From Parvibaculaceae bacterium (lineage in GTDB: Bacteria; Pseudomonadota; Alphaproteobacteria; Parvibaculales; Parvibaculaceae), in NCBI GenBank assembly GCA_029209985.1, contig JARGNZ010000009.1, positions 1-64,000 of the forward strand: a DNA stretch of 64,000 nucleotides, written 5' to 3'. Shown in pieces: positions 28,650 to 38,733 of this stretch. The notes under the pieces were generated by a model. That model saw nothing but the letters and a program-made list of their open reading frames with translations, did not search any database and was not told the origin of the DNA. Numbering within the stretch: position 1 is the stretch's first letter; each line of letters opens with the position of its first letter. The translations under genes and the position numbers were made by a program.

Positions 28650-28665
28650 CAGCCGTTTCTCGGAC

Positions 28666-28690
28666 AGCCGCCGGTTAGGGCGGCTTTTCT
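28666..28690 (+). terminator. Terminator-like hairpin in the argD leader
   Basis: AGCCGCC and GGCGGCT form a 7-pair stem followed by TTTCTTATT, ending only 25 bases before the argD start. It may terminate upstream permease transcription, or act as an attenuator or 5' stem of the arg message. Confidence 0.6.
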
Positions 28691-28714
28691 TATTCGCGTT
28701 CGGGAGCGAACACC

Positions 28715-29920
28715 ATGATGACACCAGTACTACCTACATATGCCCGGTTTGATCTCGCATTTGAGACCGGGGAAGGGCCCTATCTTTTTGATGCTCAAGG
28801 AGAGCGCTATCTCGATTTTGGAGCCGGGGTCGCTGTGACATCTCTTGGTCATGCTCATCCGCGCCTTGTGGCTGCGTTGACAGAGCAGGCCGGGAAGCTT
28901 TGGCACACGTCAAATTTGTATAAAATCCCAGGTCAAGAAAAGCTCGCCGTTCAACTCACGGAAGCAACGTTTGCCGACACGGTTTTCTTCGCCAATTCAG
29001 GGGCGGAAGCTGTTGAGTGTGCCATCAAAATGGCGCGTAAATATTTCGCAGCTAAAGGCGAGCCTGAGCGTTATGAGCTGATTACGTTTGAAGGTGCATT
29101 TCATGGTCGGACCTTGGCCACAATCGCGGCTGGTGGCAAAGACCAATATTTAGATGGCTTTGGCCCCAAGACACCGGGCTTCCCGCAGATTGATTTTCCC
29201 CACACAGTTAAAGATGTGGAGAAGGTCAAGGCGGCCATCGGCCCGCACACCGCAGGCCTGCTGCTTGAACCGATCCAAGGGGAAGGCGGCATCCGTGCCT
29301 TTGCCCCGGAAGTATTGCGGGCCTTGCGGGCGCTCTGTGATGAGGAAGGTCTGTTGTTGGTGATGGATGAAGTCCAAACAGGTGCCGGGCGGACGGGTAC
29401 TTTGTTCGCATATGAGCAAGCTGGTATCACCCCAGACATCTTAGCAGCGGCCAAAGGTCTGGGCGGCGGCTTCCCAATGGGGGCGTGTTTGGCCACCGAG
29501 GCAGCGGCAGCAGGCATGGTGCCGGGAACTCATGGGTCAACCTTCGGCGGCAACCCTTTAGCGGCCAGTGTGGCCAATGAAGTGCTCACCGTATTGCGTG
29601 AAGAAGGTTTTCTGGACCGCGTAAAGCATGCCGGGCTTCTCCTGAAACAAAAGGTTGCCCGGTTGGTCGATGAGCACCCAACCATCATCGAGCAAGTGCG
29701 CGGTGAAGGACTGATGATCGGGCTTAAATGTAAAGTACCCAACACAGAGTTGGTTGCCGCATGTATTGATCAACACCTATTGACAGTGGGCGCGGGCGAT
29801 AATGTCGTGCGGATTATTCCGCCGCTGATCGTCACCGATGCCCAAATTGACGAAGCTGTGAAAGCCATTGATGCGGCCTGCATTGCATTGGAAACAGCTC
29901 AAACCAAGGAGGGCGCGTAA
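28715..29920 (+). CDS. argD: Acetylornithine aminotransferase
   Basis: A 401-residue class-III PLP aminotransferase. The cofactor lysine lies in [14 protein letters not shown] (about residue 252) and the family's [11 protein letters not shown] precedes it. It converts N-acetylglutamate semialdehyde to N-acetylornithine in arginine synthesis and may also serve as the succinyldiaminopimelate aminotransferase for lysine. It overlaps argF by one base, and argE lies further on, so three arginine genes share this locus. Confidence 0.95.
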   Translation: MMTPVLPTYARFDLAFETGEGPYLFDAQGERYLDFGAGVAVTSLGHAHPRLVAALTEQAGKLWHTSNLYKIPGQEKLAVQLTEATFADTVFFANSGAEAVECAIKMARKYFAAKGEPERYELITFEGAFHGRTLATIAAGGKDQYLDGFGPKTPGFPQIDFPHTVKDVEKVKAAIGPHTAGLLLEPIQGEGGIRAFAPEVLRALRALCDEEGLLLVMDEVQTGAGRTGTLFAYEQAGITPDILAAAKGLGGGFPMGACLATEAAAAGMVPGTHGSTFGGNPLAASVANEVLTVLREEGFLDRVKHAGLLLKQKVARLVDEHPTIIEQVRGEGLMIGLKCKVPNTELVAACIDQHLLTVGAGDNVVRIIPPLIVTDAQIDEAVKAIDAACIALETAQTKEGA

Positions 29921-30855
29921 TGACGACGACCCTAAAGAACTTTATTGACCTGAGCGACGTGAGCAAAACCGACTTACGGGCCATTATTGAAGACGCGCAC
30001 ACCCGCAAGGCCGCGCGCGCCGGTAAAGGCCAAGCCGAGCACGACGCAGATGCCCCGCTGAATGGCAAACTTTTGGCCATGATATTTGAAAAGCCGTCCA
30101 CCCGGACCCGTGTGTCATTCGATGTGGGCATGCGCCAGCTGGGTGGATCGCCACTCATGCTGAACGGCAGCGAGATGCAATTGGGACGTGGCGAAACCGT
30201 GGCAGACACAGCGCGGGTTTTGTCGCGCTATGTTGACGCGATCATGATCCGCACGACCGATCATGCCAAATTGTTGGAACTGGCCGAATATGCAACCGTG
30301 CCCGTCATCAACGGCCTGACCGATCAAAGCCACCCCTGCCAAATCATGGCGGATGTGCAAACCTTTGAGGAGCACCGGGGACGGATCACAAACCGCAAAG
30401 TCGCGTGGGCCGGTGACGGCAACAATGTGGCTGTGTCTTGGATCCATGCCGCAATTCAATTTGATTTTGAATTGCGCTTGGCCTGTCCCCAAGAGCTGGC
30501 CCCTCCCAAAGAGGTGATGGCATGGGCAAAGGCACAAGGGGGCAAAGTGACTGTCACGCAAGATGCCGATGCCGCTGTTGAGGGTGTGGATTGCGTTGTC
30601 GCTGATACGTGGGTTTCCATGGGCGATGATGAAGCCGAAGTGGCCAGCCGTCACAATTTGCTGGCACCCTATCAAGTGAACGATCGCTTGATGGGCCTTG
30701 CGGCAAAAGACGCTCTGTTCATGCATTGCCTTCCCGCGCACCGTGGCGAAGAAATGACAAGCTCTGTGATCGATGGACCGCAATCGGTGGTTTTCGATGG
30801 TGCTGAAAACCGCTTGCATGCTCAAAAGAGCGTATTGGCTTGGTGCTTCTCTTAA
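29920..30855 (+). CDS. argF: Ornithine carbamoyltransferase
   Basis: A 311-residue enzyme joining ornithine and carbamoyl phosphate to citrulline in the cytoplasm. The carbamoyl phosphate motif is [10 protein letters not shown] (about residues 53-62), HPCQ and the ornithine loop VSMGDDEAE and [10 protein letters not shown] are all present. Translation is coupled to argD through a TAATG overlap. The absence of the C-terminal extension of catabolic forms supports the anabolic role. Confidence 0.97.
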   Translation: MTTTLKNFIDLSDVSKTDLRAIIEDAHTRKAARAGKGQAEHDADAPLNGKLLAMIFEKPSTRTRVSFDVGMRQLGGSPLMLNGSEMQLGRGETVADTARVLSRYVDAIMIRTTDHAKLLELAEYATVPVINGLTDQSHPCQIMADVQTFEEHRGRITNRKVAWAGDGNNVAVSWIHAAIQFDFELRLACPQELAPPKEVMAWAKAQGGKVTVTQDADAAVEGVDCVVADTWVSMGDDEAEVASRHNLLAPYQVNDRLMGLAAKDALFMHCLPAHRGEEMTSSVIDGPQSVVFDGAENRLHAQKSVLAWCFS

Positions 30856-30934
30856 ACGCCCTTTGAGATGATATTAGACATAAACCGTGCATGTACCGCT
30901 GCACGATGATCTGACCTACAGAAAGTGTGACGCA

Positions 30935-31936
30935 ATGAGCGACGACACAAATATTTCGCTAAGCGCCTTGGCGAACGATGATCTCGTGACGCCCTTCCAA
31001 ATTGAGGGTATTGGCCTGAGGGGCCGCATTGCGCGTTTCGGACCGTTGATTGATAGTATTTTGTCGCGGCATAACTACCCCGAAGCTGTGTCTATTTTGC
31101 TGGGGGAAGCGGTTGTCTTGGCGTCCCTGTTCGGATCGGCGCTGAAGTTTGAAGGCCGCCTTACGCTGCAAACCAAAGGTGATGGGCCAGTCAACATGAT
31201 CGTGGCCGACTATGATACTTCTGGCACCATGCGCGGTTATGCCATGTTTGATGCCGACAAAGTTGCCGCATTGATCGAGCAGGGGAAAACCTCCAGCGCC
31301 GACCTTTTGGGCAAGGGCTATTTGGCGATGACCATCGATCAGGGTCCTGATATGGATAATTATCAGGGGATCACAGAGCTGAGTGCAGAAGGCTTGTCCC
31401 ACTCTGCCCATGAATATTTCCAACAGTCAGAACAAATCGCAACGCGCATCCGTTTAGCCGTAGGCCCACTTTATCAGCGTGATGAAGACGGCAAAGGCTC
31501 AACGGTTTGGCGGGCTGGGGCGATTATGATCCAACACATCGCCAAAGAAGGCGGTTTAACCGGCCACCGCGACCAAGAAGAAGACGAAAGTCTGGGTGCT
31601 GAAAAGGATGCGCCGTTAGACACCCAAACCCAAGAAGAAAGAGATTGGGAACACGGCGTTATTCTTTTGAACACAGCCGAAGATCACGAACTTCTGGACC
31701 CTGATTTGCCAGCCGATCGTTTGCTCTATCGCCTTTTCCATGAAGACGGCGTGCGTGTTTTTCAACCGACTTCCGTGGCCTTTGGCTGTCGCTGTTCGCA
31801 GGAAAAAATGTTAGCTGTTTTGCGTAGGCTACCCGTGGAAGAGTTGCATGAGATAGCAGAAAACGGCACGATCTCTGCGCGGTGTGAATTCTGCAACGAG
31901 CAATATGATTTTGATCCAGACAACCTTCCTAACTAG
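30935..31936 (+). CDS. hslO: Redox-regulated chaperone Hsp33
   Basis: About 333 residues. The globular N-terminal domain is followed by a linker and the C-terminal zinc switch, CRC near residue 283 and CEFC near residue 319, which together bind zinc in the reduced state. Oxidation activates it as a holdase. The ATG at 30935 is preferred to an in-frame one at 30887 that would add 16 unconserved residues. Position after argD-argF is a common alphaproteobacterial arrangement. Confidence 0.95.
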   Translation: MSDDTNISLSALANDDLVTPFQIEGIGLRGRIARFGPLIDSILSRHNYPEAVSILLGEAVVLASLFGSALKFEGRLTLQTKGDGPVNMIVADYDTSGTMRGYAMFDADKVAALIEQGKTSSADLLGKGYLAMTIDQGPDMDNYQGITELSAEGLSHSAHEYFQQSEQIATRIRLAVGPLYQRDEDGKGSTVWRAGAIMIQHIAKEGGLTGHRDQEEDESLGAEKDAPLDTQTQEERDWEHGVILLNTAEDHELLDPDLPADRLLYRLFHEDGVRVFQPTSVAFGCRCSQEKMLAVLRRLPVEELHEIAENGTISARCEFCNEQYDFDPDNLPN

Positions 31937-31989
31937 GCACGCCAGACTTGGCCTTGCCAAAATTGGGCGAGGTGGAAGAGGGAGTGACC

Positions 31990-32601
31990 ATGCAAGGTTG
32001 GTATCAAGGTTGGTATAAAGGGACACTGAAAGCGGCCGCGCTATCTGGCGTGATCGCCATCAGTGCATGTGCGACGCCTCCTGCCCCAACAACAGCACTG
32101 GAAATGACCTTTCAACACCGCCCCGTCATTTCGTTAAATGTAGCGCGCATGGAGGTCGTGGATGCATATGACATCGGCGGCAGCTTCCCCCGCGTGGACC
32201 ATCTTTATACAAAAACGCCTGCAAGCTTAGTCCATCAATGGGCGCAAGACCGCTTAAAACCCGTTGGGCAGATGGGCCAAGTCAGCGTGCTTATTCAAGA
32301 AGCAAAAGTGGTTGAAACATCTCGCCTGATCGACAAAGGGTTTCTCAGCCTCTTTAACGATGAGCCCGATACAGATTTAACCGCGACGATTACAGCACGC
32401 ATTGAATTTGTGAACGTTCTCGATGGCGGCTCCTACGCGGTGGATGTCAATGCGCACGCAAATGTCGCCATCTTTGAAAGCGCCACGCTGAATGAGCGCG
32501 ACCTTGCATATTATTCTGCCTTAGAAACTTTAGGGGCGGCTTTTGATGAGGCAGTTGAAAAAGAACTGCGCTCCGTCATGAAGGCAATCATCGTTCCTTA
32601 A
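31990..32601 (+). CDS. Predicted outer- or inner-membrane lipoprotein
   Basis: About 203 residues. A signal peptide ends in a lipobox, IAISAC, with the lipidated cysteine at about residue 27. The remainder is a mixed alpha/beta domain with no motif I recognise; spaced strands around VSVLIQEAKVVE and LTATITARIEFV suggest a periplasmic assembly-type fold. GAGGGAG precedes the ATG at 31990. Its coding end overlaps convergent argE by 4 bases. No function is assigned. Confidence 0.75.
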   Translation: MQGWYQGWYKGTLKAAALSGVIAISACATPPAPTTALEMTFQHRPVISLNVARMEVVDAYDIGGSFPRVDHLYTKTPASLVHQWAQDRLKPVGQMGQVSVLIQEAKVVETSRLIDKGFLSLFNDEPDTDLTATITARIEFVNVLDGGSYAVDVNAHANVAIFESATLNERDLAYYSALETLGAAFDEAVEKELRSVMKAIIVP

Positions 32602-33770
32602 AGTGTTTGGCCGCAGACATATTTTGTGAGTCGAGAGAAGAACTGGTCGCAGGCGGCAATTTGTTCAAGCGCAATAAATTCGTTTGGCTGGTGGGCTTGG
32701 TCGATACTGCCGGGACCGCAAATGACGGTCGGTAAATCTGCAATCTGAAAAAGCCCAGCCTCTGTGCCATATGAAACCGCTTGGGCTTCATTGCGTTCTG
32801 CAAGCTTCAGGACCAGCGTTTCCCCCGGTGAACCATCATTGGCCATAAGACCGGGCACAAACTCCCGCTTCTCTGTGGTGACATCAGCTTGCAACGAGAT
32901 CTCGCGCATTTTTGGAAGAAGTGTTTCTGCGATGTAAGCGTTTACCCGATCAGGAATTTCATTCACGTCTTGATCCGGCAGGGCGCGGAACTCCCACACA
33001 AAGCTGCATTTACGTGGAATGATATTAAGGGCCGTGCCCCCTTCGATCGTGCCGATATGGACAGTCGTATAGGGTGGGTCAAACCGTTCGGTTGCATCCC
33101 CCTTCGCCCGCATTCTCGCGCCTTCGTCTTCCAGAAAGTTGATAATCCGTGCGGCGTAAGAAATCGCATTCACTCCCGCATGTGTGCGGCTCGAATGGGC
33201 TTCAAAGCCGGTCACTTCAGTGCGAAACGCATGGATGGCTTTGTGGGCATTGACGACTTTCATCATCGTGGGTTCCCCCACAATAACAATCTCAGGGCGC
33301 GGTAATTTAGAAAGGGCTTGATCAATCATAGGCCGCACCCCAAGGCAGCCAACTTCTTCATCATAAGAAAGTGCGAAATGTACGGGGCGCTCTAACCCGG
33401 CTTCAATCATGTCTGGCAAATGCGCCAAGGCGATTGCGATGAAACTTTTCATGTCACAGGTGCCGCGCCCATGCAATAGGCCGTCGGCCTCACGGGTGGA
33501 GAAGGGGTCGCTGGCCCAATCTTGTCCATCAACAGGCACCACATCCGTATGCCCTGAAAGTACAATCCCGCCGACTTGGTCGGCTGGCCCTGCCGAAGCA
33601 AATAGGTTTGCCTTGGTGCCTTCTGCATTGACAATACGCTGTGACGGGACACCCCACTGTGCCAAATAATCTTCGACAAAAGCGATAAGTGCCAAATTGG
33701 AATGGCGGCTGACGGTGTCAAAAGAGACAAGCTTGTCGATCATTTCACGCGAACTATAACGCTGTGCCAT
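32598..33770 (-). CDS. argE: Acetylornithine deacetylase
   Basis: About 390 residues of the M20 metallopeptidase family. Metal-binding and catalytic residues appear in GHTDVVPVDGQDW, GRGTCDMK and YDEEVGCLG, with the lid domain between them. It removes the acetyl group from N-acetylornithine, the step linking argD to argF. AGGAG lies 7 bases before the ATG at 33770; a longer frame to 33818 is less likely. Succinyl-diaminopimelate desuccinylase is the main alternative, but GPGSIDQAHQPNE near the end fits ArgE. Confidence 0.92.
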   Translation of the reverse strand: MAQRYSSREMIDKLVSFDTVSRHSNLALIAFVEDYLAQWGVPSQRIVNAEGTKANLFASAGPADQVGGIVLSGHTDVVPVDGQDWASDPFSTREADGLLHGRGTCDMKSFIAIALAHLPDMIEAGLERPVHFALSYDEEVGCLGVRPMIDQALSKLPRPEIVIVGEPTMMKVVNAHKAIHAFRTEVTGFEAHSSRTHAGVNAISYAARIINFLEDEGARMRAKGDATERFDPPYTTVHIGTIEGGTALNIIPRKCSFVWEFRALPDQDVNEIPDRVNAYIAETLLPKMREISLQADVTTEKREFVPGLMANDGSPGETLVLKLAERNEAQAVSYGTEAGLFQIADLPTVICGPGSIDQAHQPNEFIALEQIAACDQFFSRLTKYVCGQTL

Positions 33771-33889
33771 AGGGCATCTCCTATAACCGGGGTCCGTTCC
33801 GGGGTCGTTAATGGGCATCCTATCTCAGATGGCAAGGAATACCAAAGCCGACGCGCCCGTGCATACTGAGGTGTGCAGAGAGGCGGCGG

Positions 33890-35341
33890 CTAGTTGCGCC
33901 AGAAGGATGGCGAGAGAAGCACTAAGACGGTGAATACTTCTAAGCGGCCAATCAACATGGAGACAGATAAAATCCATTTGGACGCATCAGGGAGGGGGGC
34001 AAATGTACCCATAGGGCCAATAATATCTCCCAGTCCCGGCCCGACATTGGAAATGGTGGTGCCCGCTGCCGACACAGAGGTTAGAAAATCCAACCCGGTG
34101 AGGTTGAGCAGAATGGCAATGATGCCAAAGCAGAAGAAAAAGAGGAAGAAGAATCCCATCACAGACGCGGCCACACTATCAGTAATGGGCCGCCCATTAT
34201 AACGCGGTACAAACACCCCATGCGGGTGCACAATTTGCTTGATTTGGGCATGCATGGACGCCATCAACACCTGCAAGCGGAAAATCTTAACCCCGCACGA
34301 CGTGGACCCCGCACAGCCCCCAATAAACATGATGACAAAAAACAGCACCACCACAAAGCTGCCCCATGAGGCATAGTCGTGGTTTGTGTAGCCGGTGCCT
34401 GTGAGAATGGAGACGACATTAAACGAGGCGTAAAGCACCCGTTCCCCCAGCCCATCATTAATCTCATAGCTATTTTGGTAAATCGTCAGGCACAGGACTA
34501 AAAGCACGAGGATGCTCAAGAAAACCCGCACTTGAGAGTCTTTCCAAAGCGCCAGCGGCTTGCCTTGTACGGCTTGAATATACAAAAGGAACGGAATGGA
34601 GCCGACAATCATAGCCATGATTAAAACGATATCGATTGCCGCATTGTCAAAATAGCCAATGGAGGCGTCATGGGTGGAAAATCCACCGGTCGCAATTGAG
34701 GTCATCGCATGGTTGATGGCGTCAAAGGCATCCATGCCACTGCTCCAAAGGAACAGCGCACAAAAGAACGTAAAGGCGATGTAAAGTGAGGATAGAGAAC
34801 CCGCAATTTGGGCCGCACTCGGCAGCACCTTCTCGGCGGTGTCAAATGCCTCCACCTTAAAGAGTTGCATGCCCCCCACTTGCAGCATTGGCAAGAGAGC
34901 AATGGCCATAAAGACAATCCCTAAGCCGCCAAGCCATTGCAGCAAACTGCGCCACAACAAAATGCCCGGAGGCGCATCATCTAAACCCACAATCACTGTG
35001 GCACCTGTGGTGGTCAGTCCAGACATCGCTTCAAAATAGGCGTCCGTGTAGCTTAGGTTGAGACCAGAAAAGGTGAGCGGCAGAGCAGAAAATGCGGGCA
35101 ACAAAATCCACGCCATCACCACCAGTAGAAAGGCTTCTTTGAGAGAGAGCCGGTCGCCGCTGCCCCAGTTGGTCAGAGCAAGAGAGACGCCCATAAACAG
35201 GGTCAATAAAGTTGAGGCTGCAAAAACTCCCCAATCACTGTGGCCAGCACTGAGGTCAACCAGAGTCGGGATCAGCATCGCCGCCCCTAATGTCGTCAAA
35301 AGGAGGCCGTTTACGAGCAATATAGGACGGAAATCAAGCAT
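33890..35341 (-). CDS. trkH: Trk-type potassium uptake protein TrkH
   Basis: A 483-residue membrane protein with about ten to twelve segments and four pore-loop repeats, visible in SGLTTTGATVI, TSIATGGFSTHD, GTGYTNHDYASWG and AGTTISNVGPGLG. It forms the K+ translocating subunit; the NAD-binding TrkA partner is not in this window. Length is normal for TrkH. Confidence 0.94.
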   Translation of the reverse strand: MLDFRPILLVNGLLLTTLGAAMLIPTLVDLSAGHSDWGVFAASTLLTLFMGVSLALTNWGSGDRLSLKEAFLLVVMAWILLPAFSALPLTFSGLNLSYTDAYFEAMSGLTTTGATVIVGLDDAPPGILLWRSLLQWLGGLGIVFMAIALLPMLQVGGMQLFKVEAFDTAEKVLPSAAQIAGSLSSLYIAFTFFCALFLWSSGMDAFDAINHAMTSIATGGFSTHDASIGYFDNAAIDIVLIMAMIVGSIPFLLYIQAVQGKPLALWKDSQVRVFLSILVLLVLCLTIYQNSYEINDGLGERVLYASFNVVSILTGTGYTNHDYASWGSFVVVLFFVIMFIGGCAGSTSCGVKIFRLQVLMASMHAQIKQIVHPHGVFVPRYNGRPITDSVAASVMGFFFLFFFCFGIIAILLNLTGLDFLTSVSAAGTTISNVGPGLGDIIGPMGTFAPLPDASKWILSVSMLIGRLEVFTVLVLLSPSFWRN

Positions 35342-35445
35342 GGGGCTCTGTCAGTCTGATGTTCAGTCGGGCGTGTGACGTTAAGGAAACGACCTGCACG
35401 ACTTTTCATAGCCTTTATCGCGCGCCTTGGGGGACCCTGTCCAGT

Positions 35446-35838
35446 TTAATGGATAATCCGACGGGCTTGGGGCCCATCAAGTGGAAAGGCGGGAATGGCC
35501 ACTGTAAAAGTATCACCGGCTTCATTCTGCATTTGATAGCTGCCTTCCATGAACCCAGAGGGGGTCGTAAGAGGGGTGCCGCTGGTATATTCAAAACTGT
35601 CACCAGTGCCCAAAACAGGCTGTTCTCCAATTACCCCATCACCCTGCACCTCGTGTAATCGGCCATTTGTATCGGTAATTTTCCAGTGCCGGGTGCGCAA
35701 TTGCACGGTGCTGGGGCCTTCATTGGTGATGGTGATGGTATAGGCCCAGACATAATAGTCGCGATCAGGCTCAGACTGCTCCGGCATGTATTGGGGACGC
35801 ACATCGACGACAATGTCAGCGGTTCGGGCACTAAACAT
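35446..35838 (-). CDS. apaG: ApaG/Co2+-Mg2+ efflux family protein
   Basis: A 130-residue single-domain ApaG protein with the fibronectin-like fold; the typical IVGEQPVL-type stretch reads GVIGEQPVLGTGDSFEYTSG, followed by MEGSYQM. The biochemical role of ApaG is unclear, though some bind metals or pyrophosphates. Its proximity to metZ and hslO is common among alphaproteobacteria. Confidence 0.93.
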   Translation of the reverse strand: MFSARTADIVVDVRPQYMPEQSEPDRDYYVWAYTITITNEGPSTVQLRTRHWKITDTNGRLHEVQGDGVIGEQPVLGTGDSFEYTSGTPLTTPSGFMEGSYQMQNEAGDTFTVAIPAFPLDGPQARRIIH

Positions 35839-35983
35839 GAAACCTCACAGATACCGCGCCGCCCTAAAGGGGCATAGACGCATAGCTATTTGAGAATGGA
35901 CGTGAATTTACGACATCTTGCCTAATGAGCGGTTACTTTCAGACAAATAGGCACGATAGCACCTACTTGTCCAAATACGCAGG

Positions 35984-37171
35984 TTACGCAGCGCTAAGCG
36001 CCTGTGAAAAGTCTTCAATCAGGTCATCCGCGTCTTCAAGGCCAACTGACAAGCGCAATAATCCGCCGGTAATGCCCAAACCAGCCCGTGCTTCATCAGA
36101 AAGACGCTGATGAGTGGTTGTCTCAGGATGGGTAATGAGGCTTTTGGCATCCCCTAAATTATTGGAAATTTTCACGACCTCTAACCCATTGGCTGTTGCA
36201 AAGGCAGAGGCTTTGCCGCCCGCAAGCTCGATGGCCACAATGCTGCCCCCCATTTCCATTTGCCGCGCGGCCAATTCATGTTGGGGATGGCTTTTCAGGC
36301 CCGGATAGATTGCCCGGCTAATTTTTGGATGATTGTCGAAAAATTCGGCCAATTTTTGCGCATTCCGGCAGTGTTCGCGCACCCGCAAGTCCAGCGTTTC
36401 TAAGCTTTTAAGCATCACCCACGCATTGAATGGGCTTAAAGAGGGCCCTGTTTGGCGCATGTAATTCGCCAGATGGTCGTCAATAAAACTTTGGTCACCC
36501 AAGACAATGCCGCCCAAGCAGCGGCCCTGACCATCTATGTGTTTGGTGGCTGAATAAACAACAACATCAGCGCCAAGCTCCATCGGCCGTTGCAGGACGG
36601 GGGTGGCAAATACATTATCGACCACCAACCGGGCACCGGCTTGGTGCGCGATGTCCGCAACAGCCTTCAGGTCGATCACTTCAAGGGTTGGGTTGGACGG
36701 TGTTTCCAAAAACAATACTTTGGTGTTGGGGCGAACCGCATTTTGCCACTGCGCTAAATCTGTCCCGTCAACCAAGGTGGACGCCACCCCAAAACGCGGA
36801 AGCAGCTCTTCAACAATATAAAGGCACGAGCCGAACATCGCTTTCGCCGCAATGATGTGGTCTCCGGCCGAAAGCTGGCAGAGCAGGGCTGCGGTGACAG
36901 CCGCCATGCCGGTTGAGGCCGCACGGGCGTCGTCCGCCCCTTCAAGCGCGATCATGCGTTCTTCAAACATGCGCACGGTGGGGTTGGCAAAACGGCTGTA
37001 GATAAATCCGCCTTCGTCACCTTTGAAACGGGCTTCTGCGGCTTCCGCGCTATCATAAACATAGCCGGACGTGAGGAACATCGCTTCGCTGGTTTCACCA
37101 AATGGGGAGCGCACGGTGCCCCCATGAACGGCGCGTGTGCGCGGGCGAAAATTAGCTGGATCCTGGCTCAT
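35984..37171 (-). CDS. metZ: O-succinylhomoserine sulfhydrylase
   Basis: About 395 residues of the Cys/Met metabolism PLP family. The cofactor lysine lies in YSATKHIDGQGRCLGG, and the phosphate-binding Ser/Thr region around AASTGMAAV is intact. It forms homocysteine from succinylhomoserine and sulfide. The SAM-II riboswitch directly upstream supports a methionine role over cystathionine synthase. The ATG at 37171 is preceded by GGGA; a TTG three bases earlier is possible. Confidence 0.95.
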   Translation of the reverse strand: MSQDPANFRPRTRAVHGGTVRSPFGETSEAMFLTSGYVYDSAEAAEARFKGDEGGFIYSRFANPTVRMFEERMIALEGADDARAASTGMAAVTAALLCQLSAGDHIIAAKAMFGSCLYIVEELLPRFGVASTLVDGTDLAQWQNAVRPNTKVLFLETPSNPTLEVIDLKAVADIAHQAGARLVVDNVFATPVLQRPMELGADVVVYSATKHIDGQGRCLGGIVLGDQSFIDDHLANYMRQTGPSLSPFNAWVMLKSLETLDLRVREHCRNAQKLAEFFDNHPKISRAIYPGLKSHPQHELAARQMEMGGSIVAIELAGGKASAFATANGLEVVKISNNLGDAKSLITHPETTTHQRLSDEARAGLGITGGLLRLSVGLEDADDLIEDFSQALSAA

Positions 37172-37186
37172 CAATCAAAGTCCCAT

Positions 37187-37219
37187 AAAAAAACCCCGAC
37201 CAGATCGGATCGGGGGTTT
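37187..37219 (-). terminator. Intrinsic terminator as SAM-II expression platform
   Basis: Minus-strand AAACCCC and GGGGTTT flank a loop of about 16 bases and are followed directly by a run of T, just after the aptamer and 16 bases before metZ. This placement implies control by premature termination. Confidence 0.8.
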
Positions 37220-37224
37220 GAACT

Positions 37225-37286
37225 CCCGACCTTTTAGCGCCTTATTTTACGTGGTGGCAAGCCGGTCGGCTCAAATTTCCACGAAA
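37225..37286 (-). promoter_or_regulatory. SAM-II riboswitch upstream of metZ
   Basis: The minus strand shows the SAM-II architecture. P1 forms between CGTGG (37283-37279) and CCACG (37254-37250), the conserved ATTTGA and CTTGC follow, and GCTAAAAGG precedes the 3' strand. A pseudoknot is visible: CCGACC (37269-37264) pairs with GGTCGG (37231-37226). This known class of alphaproteobacterial aptamers binds S-adenosylmethionine and turns down methionine synthesis genes. Confidence 0.93.
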
Positions 37287-37295
37287 CAGATCGGC

Positions 37296-37324
37296 ATATA
37301 ACGCCCAATTTTTCACCTCGTCAA
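37296..37324 (-). promoter_or_regulatory. metZ promoter
   Basis: TTGACG (37324-37319) and TTATAT (37301-37296) are separated by 17 bases on the minus strand. The predicted start near 37289 coincides with the first base of the SAM-II aptamer, which strongly supports both calls. Confidence 0.8.
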
Positions 37325-37560
37325 GCCCGACCGTTGGTAAAATGGGAATGGGATCACCGCAAACCAAGCACGTGCGCGCCCCCACTAGGCCCCGGCGTTG
37401 TTAAATGCTAGAACGTCAGCGCTCCATTTTGGGATCAGAATCGCTCATTCCGGCAGTTTTGATCGAAAATACCGTCCTTTCGGCGGTGGAGTCGGTATAT
37501 GTTAATAGCGAATGATCGGCGTTGCCTTTGAGACGCCCCTATAAAGAAGCGGATGTAATT

Positions 37561-38724
37561 GTGACCAGCGCGAACGATCTTTTTCCAGGCCATGATGGCG
37601 CTGTCCCCACACAGTCCCGCCACGGTGCGCCCCATGCGACAGGCATTTTGCCCGCCCATGCCATTAAGTCGCTCATCCGTGACCAAGAAATTTGGTCCAG
37701 CAATGAAATTGAAGACAGTCAGGTCCAGCCAGCCAGTTTGGATTTGCGCTTAGGCACAGTGGCCTATCGTTTACGCGCCAGTTTCTTGCCCGGCGAACGC
37801 TCCTCTGTCATGAGCAAGGTTGAAACGCTCGCCCTTCATGAAATTGATCTGACCCAAGGGGCGGTGTTGGAGGTTGGCTGTGTTTATCTGGTGCCTTTGC
37901 AAGAAACCCTTGCCCTGTCAGAGCGCACAGCAGCGGCGACAAATCCAAAAAGCTCAACTGGGCGACTTGATGTTTTTACCCGTGTGATTACTGATTTTGG
38001 CACCCAATTTGACCAAATTGTTTGCGGCTACAAAGGGCACTTGTATTTAGAAATCAGCCCACGGACGTTCCCTGTTTTGGTGCGCCAAGGCTCAAAGCTT
38101 TCCCAAATTCGTTTCCGTCGTGGGCAAGCAACGCATACGGATACAGAGTTGCGTCACCTTCACGATACAGTGAAATTGCTGGACGGCACGCCAAACATCG
38201 ACAATGGCTTGGCCCTCACGATTGATCTAAAGGGCAACAGTGACGATGGCTTGATTGGATACCGGGCACGCCGCCACTCCGCCGTGATCGATATGGATGT
38301 TCCTAATGCGCTAGATGTGTTGGATTTCTGGGACCCGGTCTATATGCGGGGGCGTGATAATCTGATTTTGGACCCAGACGAATTTTATATTCTGGCCTCG
38401 TGTGAGGCTGTGCATGTCCCTGCATCTCACGCAGCAGAAATGGTGCCATTCAATCCATTGGTTGGTGAGTTTAGGGTGCACTACGCAGGGTTTTTCGATC
38501 CCGGCTTTGGTTCCAAAGCCGCAGGGGGGGCAGGCAGTCGCGCGGTTCTGGAAGTGCGCAGCCATGAAGTGCCTTTCATTCTTGAGCATGGGCAAATCAT
38601 TGGACGTCTCATTTACGAACGTCTCACCGATACGCCCGCCAGCCTTTATGGCCAAGGCATCGGCTCGAACTATCAAAAACAAGGCCTGAAACTCTCCAAG
38701 CACTTTCGCACGCCAGCATTTTAA
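37561..38724 (+). CDS. dcd: Two-domain 2'-deoxycytidine 5'-triphosphate deaminase
   Basis: About 387 residues, with two dCTP deaminase/dUTPase-like domains; the first carries QVQPASLDLRLG and the second the AGFFDPGFG stretch and EVRSHEVPF, matching the double-length Dcd common in alphaproteobacteria rather than the ~190-residue enterobacterial form. It deaminates dCTP to dUTP for thymidylate supply. The start is unclear: GTG at 37561 or TTG at 37522 (13 residues longer), both with weak ribosome-binding sites. Confidence 0.9.
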   Translation: MTSANDLFPGHDGAVPTQSRHGAPHATGILPAHAIKSLIRDQEIWSSNEIEDSQVQPASLDLRLGTVAYRLRASFLPGERSSVMSKVETLALHEIDLTQGAVLEVGCVYLVPLQETLALSERTAAATNPKSSTGRLDVFTRVITDFGTQFDQIVCGYKGHLYLEISPRTFPVLVRQGSKLSQIRFRRGQATHTDTELRHLHDTVKLLDGTPNIDNGLALTIDLKGNSDDGLIGYRARRHSAVIDMDVPNALDVLDFWDPVYMRGRDNLILDPDEFYILASCEAVHVPASHAAEMVPFNPLVGEFRVHYAGFFDPGFGSKAAGGAGSRAVLEVRSHEVPFILEHGQIIGRLIYERLTDTPASLYGQGIGSNYQKQGLKLSKHFRTPAF

Positions 38725-38733
38725 GAGGCCAGC

